Assembly: GCA_030549205.1 (NCBI GenBank)
Contig: JAUKTV010000006.1
Coordinates: forward strand, 886,501 to 950,500
Direction: 5' to 3'
Length of the DNA: 64,000 nt
Source of the DNA: Apiosordaria backusii
Lineage: Eukaryota; Ascomycota; Sordariomycetes; Sordariales; Lasiosphaeriaceae
In this document: positions 58,433 through 64,000 of the stretch, in pieces
How the letters are laid out: each line of letters begins with the position of its first letter
Numbering within the stretch: the first letter of the stretch is position 1
Position numbers and translations under genes: made by a program
The notes under the pieces: generated by a model
The model's database searches: none
The model's input: the letters and a program-made list of their open reading frames with translations, nothing else
Told to the model about the DNA's origin: nothing

Positions 58433-59965
58433 GACGAGTTGCTGGCGTTGAAGGACTGATCCGTGGAGCCTGAAGTGAAGCTGCCGCTGGTGTTGTTGAC
58501 AAACCCGAGCGCTTGCGATGTCTCAGCTTCTTGAACTCAAGGGAGGAATGTGATCCGTCCAGTCTCACACGTCCAGTCTCGTAGCGAGTCGGAGAAAGGT
58601 CGAAGAAGGACAAAGTTATTCTCTGGATCCCGTCACTGCAACTGCTGTACGACAGGCCACCACAGGGCGTCACCCGGCCGGTTCCCGGTCCTTATACGAC
58701 ATGCTAGCGTAGAGGCAAGTCTCCGAAGAATGATGCCCAGACCCGCCCAGTCGGAACAGGGCGACATTTAATGGTCGTCAGATGGCCTCGGCCCCACAAA
58801 TGCAATATATCATGAGATCTCGTTGATGGTCCAAAGCAGGAACGACGTCCGCGGCGGGAGGGGACCACAGTAGGCGAGCAAATGGGAGGTGGGAAAACCT
58901 TTTCGCGTGAGTGTGGGATAAATGACTCAACCTGGGGTGCAGACGGTCGATATTGGACGATCGGCACTCGAGGGCGGGCAGAGGAGGGGTGGTTCCGAAG
59001 CGGTTGTGGCTGTTGCATCAAGATCAGTGCCGGGCCGCCATGCCTGGCATTAATTAGGCAATGCGACAATTCCCGCCATGGCATCGTCTGTCCGCTGTTG
59101 AGACCCCGCAAAGTTGATGGGGTTTTCGTTGCAGTGATCGGCCCGCGACGGGGAGGGCATGGCTGGTCGTTGTCCGTACCAACATGTCCACTGCATGAGG
59201 GTTCGTCATGGTGTTTGGCTCATTTCCTCGTACCCAGGGTTATGAAGTCTTGTTCTGTGCTCTGTGACGCAACTTGAGATGCAATGCGCGGGTTGGATGC
59301 ATCGGTCATTGTTTTGGTCAAGTGGAAGACGTGGAACACGCCTCCTTGATGATGTATTGGATAGGCCTCTTGAAAGATTAAACATGGCTCAAACGAAGAG
59401 TTGATAGGTATCAGAATATAGTCGACTGGCCTTGAAGGGTTATTCTGCAGTTCCCATGTATTTGCCCTCGGCTGCTTGCAGTCCTGGCTTTTCTGTCCTG
59501 GGCACTCCGAGACGCTGTGCCCTAAGCGAGCCTTAGCATGTTCTAGGCAAGATCTGGTGGATCTCTGTTAGTGCGCTTGCATCAACCTGGAATTGACGAG
59601 CTGACCAATCGACACAGGACCTTTGCCGCGGACCGTGGTGCTAGCTAACGTTGTCGGCGCAATCTCACCAACGTCTTCTTGAAAAGAACCACTGAGCGAT
59701 TGGGCCTTTTATCAGCTTGGACCTTTTGTTGCATTTCTAGGACCAACAAACGATGAAGGGTTTAATAGTGGAGATGCTGCACGCAGCTGTCTCCATTGCC
59801 AACATCCACATTCCATGTTCGAGAACACCTCGCGCGCTTATCCGCTCCTCAACATGTAGGTACCTTAGATAAGGTATCCAGTTCCGCCTCATACTCAACC
59901 GTCTGGGTCACTTTGACCTATGACTCTCCCCTTTTCTCATTCAACCATAGGCGTTGTGAGCAACA
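58433..59965. other. Intergenic region
   Basis: 1.5 kb upstream of the GH3 gene. Several sites compatible with catabolite repressor binding (SYGGRG-like, such as CTGGGG at 58932) occur, but they are short and common. No gene was seen. Confidence 0.35.
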
Positions 59966-61536
59966 ATGCAACAATCAATGGGACCCCATACCCCTTTGAC
60001 ATCTCGTCCTCACTACGACTGGGAGAATCAGTCAATAATTCACACCAATACCAATAAGAACCCCCACGTCATTTATACTACCAGGACGACTACCGGTCTA
60101 TCTCCAGATCCCGAGCTGCCAAGATATCGAACATGAGGTCTCGAATTCCTGGGCCTTCTTTTGAGTGTGGCCGCGTTTGTTGGTCTCGTTGTTCTGCTCC
60201 GCTATGTTGACGGCCGTCGGCTTTCAGACTGGGACTCTGTCTTCTCCATCAACGCCGTGGTTGCTATTGTTTCCATCGCCATGAGGGCACCCTTGGCCTT
60301 TGTGGTTGGGTCTTGCCTTGGTCACGAAAAATGGATATGGTTCAAGAAGCGACCTGGGAAGCTGGCTGGATTTGTCAGGTTCGACGATGCTAGCCGAGGA
60401 CCTCTTGGGTCCATGTCTCTCTTGTGGTGGCTGAAGCTCAAGTAAGACCTCTTCCACTGGCAAACCAGGTACAGTATTTATAACTGACATGCACCAGGCA
60501 CTGGGCCACTCTAGGTGCTATCACCACGCTTGCCTTAGTTGCTGTCGATCCCTTCTTCCAAGCCCTCGTCGAGTACGAAGGCGAGCTTGTTGTCGTGAAT
60601 GCGACTGCCGACAGCTTGAACGGTCCGCTCATCTCCCGCGCTTCAGGGCTCAATATCGGAGAAAGGGGGGTGGTCAGGGCTGTAGAGAACGAAGATTTCA
60701 CAAACCTGGGCTTGCATACGGATACGCTTCAATACCTCAGCCTGTTTCCGGACACTGGCATGTCTTCAACCATGCTCATGTCACTCATCAACTCTTCCTT
60801 GTCCTACCAGGTCCAACCTCCTTCTTTAACTTGCAGTACGGGAAATTGTACCTGGCCAGCCTTCTCATCGCTCGCCCTCTGCAGCTCCTGTTTCGACATC
60901 ACGAGCCGTATCGTCAAGGAGGAAAAGATCGGCACAACCGACGAAAACACGCAGTCACCTTTCGGCCCAGGCATGGGGAACGGGTTGGCGCAGGGATACA
61001 TCACAAACTATGTCGTTCCGTACAAGGGAAATCGTCGGTTATTAGCCCAGGCTTTCAATGGCTTCGTCGACGTATCAGTTCCGAGCGTTGGAGAGTCACA
61101 GCAGCCCTGGGCCCGGGTAGGTCTGATGCCCGTTTTCGACCCGCGAGACACGTTCAACTTTCGGGATTCCGGGACGCTACTGGCCTCATTCGCCATGGTT
61201 ACGCCACCACGGGCCTACTGGGATGGGAACGAACGATGGGAAAACACCACGATGAAAGCCACCGAATGTGCTCTCCAGTTTTGCGCCCGTGTGCACAAGC
61301 CGCAGATGAGAAACGGCCCCCTCAACGACACCATACTACTTGATTCCTCGGCCTTTGAACGCGTACCTGAGTCATGGAACATGCTCAAGAACTTATCCGT
61401 CAGCTGCATCAGACAGCATGGCTTACAAACTCCTAATTTGGCGGCGGGCCCCCAGACCGCCACATCCTCCTCTGCGTCGACACACTCTCCATGCTGGGTC
61501 TCTTCTCCTACTTTTCCATCTGTTGGTCTATGCTAG
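59966..61536 (+). pseudogene. DUF3176-like membrane protein, disrupted
   Basis: Two exons, 59966-60441 and 60498-61536, join cleanly (56-nt intron, phase 2). They encode the typical layout: helix FLGLLLSVAAFVGLVVLLRY, loop DGRRLSDWDSVFSINAVVAI, the family signature FDDASRGPLGSMSLLWWL, helix TLGAITTLALVAVDPFFQ, and a large Cys/Asn-rich extracellular domain (CSTGNCTWPAFSSLALCSSC). Two defects exist. An in-frame TGA (60133-60135) lies just before the first helix. The last ~40 residues degrade into low-complexity sequence while family-like text (VVVHV near 61630) appears in another frame. A 42-nt GT-AG stretch (60092-60133) could splice out the TGA, but it is weak. I favour a decaying gene. Confidence 0.6.
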
Positions 61537-61741
61537 CACGAACCCTCTCCTCTTCCTCCTCTTCCTCCCTCGGCATCTGCCGGGTCGAGGCGAGCCGGGA
61601 CATGCTATTGTCCGGCTTTCTGTTGTAGTACACGTCCTGAAAGTCCACGTCAGCTTCCACCACGGCCGCTCCAGACGTGGGGAGATGTTCGGCGTATTGG
61701 ATTGTGTCGGGTTAGGAAGGTACAAGACTGTCAAAAACTAA

Positions 61742-62938
61742 CTAGGGACGTGCCACTGTGGCACTGTGTGCTCGGGGCGGTCTTGGGGGGAGAGGTATAT
61801 TTGGGTCGGGGATGGCTGACAGCAGCCACCACCCCGAAGCAGGTTGAGCCGCAGTTTGGTCTTCTCCCTCTTCAATCACCTGCATCCCCATTGACCCGGC
61901 CAGGAGTATCGCCTTGCTGGTTACATCCTGGTACAACGTGACCGGGACTGTCACAACGCCTGGCGGGACTCTCTTCCGTTTAATGATGGGAAACTCGACG
62001 CCGTCTAGCGTCAAGCGACGATACCTAGCCACAGACTTTGTCAAGAGCTCTTCATCAGTGTAGCTCTGCACTTTCTCGCCACTAACGCCCTACTAATAAA
62101 ACGCCGTTAGCCATCCTGACAGAGTTATAATACGGCTAGACTGCCTTCTAATTGCCTCGTGGATTGTACGTACCTAAAAGTACTTAACATCGGCCCTATT
62201 TAAAGAGTCGAAGCTGGCTACTATATACTTAAGGACTTTGGTTAGCTGTATAGTCTATACGTCGGTCTCCTTGTAGCCAAAGGTCTCAAACCAGGCTATA
62301 CGTCTAAGAATGTCAGCCCAGTCGCTTCTCTCTTCTAATAAGGTCACCGATAGGAAGCCGCAGCCGAACTTTATATTAGAGCTGAAGTACTCCTTTGTAG
62401 CCTCTAGGAATACCATAGCAGCTATAGCTCGGTCGTACGGTGTCGTAGTAGTAAAGGTAGGCAGGAGGGTGTCGGCAATGTCAGGATCTACAAGGCGCTT
62501 CTTCACCATAGCAGCCAACCGTTGGATAACAGCGCCAAGGTCTACAGTCTTAACGGAGCCGGCGCGGGCATCGACAACGACCTCCTGCCGACCTTGATGG
62601 GCAACGAAGATAGGACGGAGCGCCTCGGCGTTCCCGTTAACGAAGAAACTGAACTGGGTGAGGATGGCGAGCCACACATTGTCGGGCCGGAGCCTTAGGT
62701 GCAGGTCTTGCTGCCAGGCGCGGATGACGGTATGGGCGAAGCCATTCTTGTTGCCCACAAGGGAGGGGGGAGGGCCCGTGGAACGGGGATCGTGCTGAGG
62801 GCTGAACGATGAGCGTAGGATGGGGTAGCGGTAGTGGCCGGACGAGGCGTGGAAGAGCAGGCTCAAGGGCGACGACGTAGCCTCGTCGCGGTTCTTGCCG
62901 CTCTGGGGGTCCGGGTCTGGCTTGATGACGGCGGGCAT
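61742..62938 (-). pseudogene. DUF4419 protein gene broken by RIP-type stops
   Basis: One continuous minus-strand frame from an ATG at 62938 to 61742 is interrupted only by TAG codons at 62255-62257, 62174-62176, 62093-62095 and 62090-62092. Recognisable DUF4419 segments are HTVIRAWQQDLHLRLRPDNV, WLAILTQFSFFVNGNAEALR, LPTFTTTTPYDRAIAAMVF, CGFLSVTLLEERSDW, GWLTAF and, near the end, VEFPIIKRKRVPPGVVTVPV. The frame is otherwise kept over ~400 codons with no indel. TGG-to-TAG and CAG-to-TAG are exactly the changes produced by RIP in CpA context. DUF4419 proteins have no established function. An AT-rich RIP block begins ~300 bp upstream. Confidence 0.8.
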
Positions 62939-63240
62939 CGCGGGGTCTCGGGGTCGCTGGCTTTCGGGGAGCTGAACTGGTACCAGCAAGGGTGAGGGAC
63001 GAACCGATCTGTTGCCGTGCCCCCCTTTATTAGTGTTTTTTTTGTTTTGGCCCTGCAAAACCCACCAAGTGGTATGGTGAGCGGGGTAACAGCCTATAGA
63101 GACATACTAGTAGTCTTTCGGAGCGCCAAGCGCGGTGCCGGGCGAGGGTTTCTAACTGCGTAGTCTCAGTGGCTCAGACCTTCTCTTCGACCCCGGTTGG
63201 GCCGCACAGGCCACTTGCATATATAAGTGGGTCCTCTAGA
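62939..63240. other. Boundary region before the AT-rich block
   Basis: GC-normal sequence upstream of the DUF4419 relic. The frame stays open to 63058 but I do not consider that part coding. A short GC-rich stretch (63120-63215) ends abruptly at AT-rich DNA. Confidence 0.4.
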
Positions 63241-64000
63241 TAGAGAAGGTCTAAAAACCTAAGTTGATTGTTGGAAGAAAATATATAAACTTATATACAA
63301 AAAAAAACTCACTTTTCTGATATATTCTTTTATTTTACCATAACCAAAATGACTATAACAGTATACTTTACATTATCTAATTTTCTTGCAGAGTCCAGAT
63401 CTTTCTCTTTAGTTTTCTACTTTCTTTCTAATCTTTAAAGCCCTGCTTTTTAGCTATAAATAGGTATTTCTTTTATTATTATAACTATTATATTTGATTT
63501 TTAATCAAATTAATAAAACTTTAAAGAAAATATATAAAAATAATAATTCTTTTAAAAAAAATTAAAAATTACTTATACTAACCATATGACTCTATAATTT
63601 TAGTCTTAATTATAACTTAATTCACTGACTTATAGGGTAAAAAGTGTAAATATATATTTAGTATATATATACTTTATATTATATTACTTAATTAATATAG
63701 CTATTATTAGGATTAGATTTATATAGTAGTATAAGATTATATAGATTATATTATTATATAATTTTACTGTTAATAGTAGCTATATTGGCTAACTAGTAAT
63801 GTAAAAAGTATTGATATATATAGATATATATTAAATATCCTATACTATAGCTTAGTTAATATAGTTATTATTAGTATTAAAATTCTATAGTAGTATGGTC
63901 TATATAGTCTTATACTGTATAAATTTAGTCTTAATTGTAGCCTAATTAGCCTAGTAGTAGTAAAAAAGATTATATTTTATTCTAAAATTCTACATTAGGC
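63241..64000. repeat. AT-rich, RIP-like repeat block running off the window
   Basis: Composition drops sharply to mostly A/T with TpA-rich text like the retrotransposon interior. Degenerate direct repeats occur ~165 bp apart: 'ttaatatagctattattagg' near 63692 recurs as 'ttaatatagttattattagt' near 63857, and 'tttagtcttaattataac' near 63598 recurs as 'tttagtcttaattgtagc' near 63925. No coding potential remains. It is probably the edge of another RIP-inactivated element. Confidence 0.7.

Noticed and set aside
60161..60445. Start of the DUF3176-like gene at a TTG codon downstream of the TGA
   Set aside because: Nuclear fungal genes rarely start at TTG, and the upstream ATG-initiated frame is in phase with the helix.
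1..64000. tRNA, rRNA and CRISPR features
   Set aside because: No convincing A-box/B-box pair, rRNA core or regularly spaced repeats were seen by eye; a covariance-model search was not possible here.

Overview
The window looks like nuclear chromosomal DNA of a filamentous ascomycete, most likely a Sordariomycete close to the Sordariales (inference). Genes are interrupted by short GT-AG introns of about 45-110 nt, many with CTAAC or CTGAC branch-like sites. Coding DNA is GC-rich and intergenic spaces are long. A 7.2-kb block and the last ~0.76 kb are extremely AT-rich, and both carry C-to-T / G-to-A signatures of repeat-induced point mutation (RIP). No rRNA, tRNA, CRISPR array or bacterial-style operon was seen. 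All exon structures below were joined by hand from splice signals and frame; no transcript data were used.

Left part (0.3-22.3 kb). A TPR-like conserved protein is followed by a secreted LysM protein whose C-terminus has a hydrophobin-like cysteine pattern, a DOMON/cytochrome b561 membrane protein and a tiny two-exon gene. Next comes an accessory-looking cluster on the + strand: a fungal protein kinase with a long N-terminal extension (12.0-14.3 kb), a seven-exon CorA-like two-TM membrane protein (15.7-17.7 kb), and a decayed second copy of the kinase (18.0-18.7 kb). After it lie a GH6-fold secreted protein that has lost catalytic residues and an MFS transporter.

Middle (22.6-29.8 kb). One complete, RIP-destroyed Ty3/Gypsy-type LTR retrotransposon on the minus strand has two 154-bp LTRs and a 5-bp GGCTG target duplication. 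RIP damage fades inside each LTR towards the outer edge.

Right part (30.3-58.4 kb) is mostly housekeeping: a secreted alpha/beta-hydrolase lacking the nucleophile Ser, a single-pass membrane protein, a 1193-aa mitochondrial PPR protein, phosphomevalonate kinase (ERG8), a small protein with a CRIB-like motif, an aldehyde dehydrogenase, ESF2 and NMD3 (ribosome biogenesis and export), several low-complexity proteins, and a GH3 beta-glucosidase.

Right edge (59.9-64.0 kb). Two degenerate accessory genes, DUF3176-like with an in-frame TGA and DUF4419-like with four RIP-type TAG stops, run into a second AT-rich RIP block that continues past the window. This suggests a decaying, repeat-rich compartment starts here.

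The best leads for undescribed biology are the kinase/CorA-like/kinase-relic cluster, the LysM-hydrophobin-like fusion, and two secreted enzyme folds that look catalytically dead (GH6 and alpha/beta-hydrolase).
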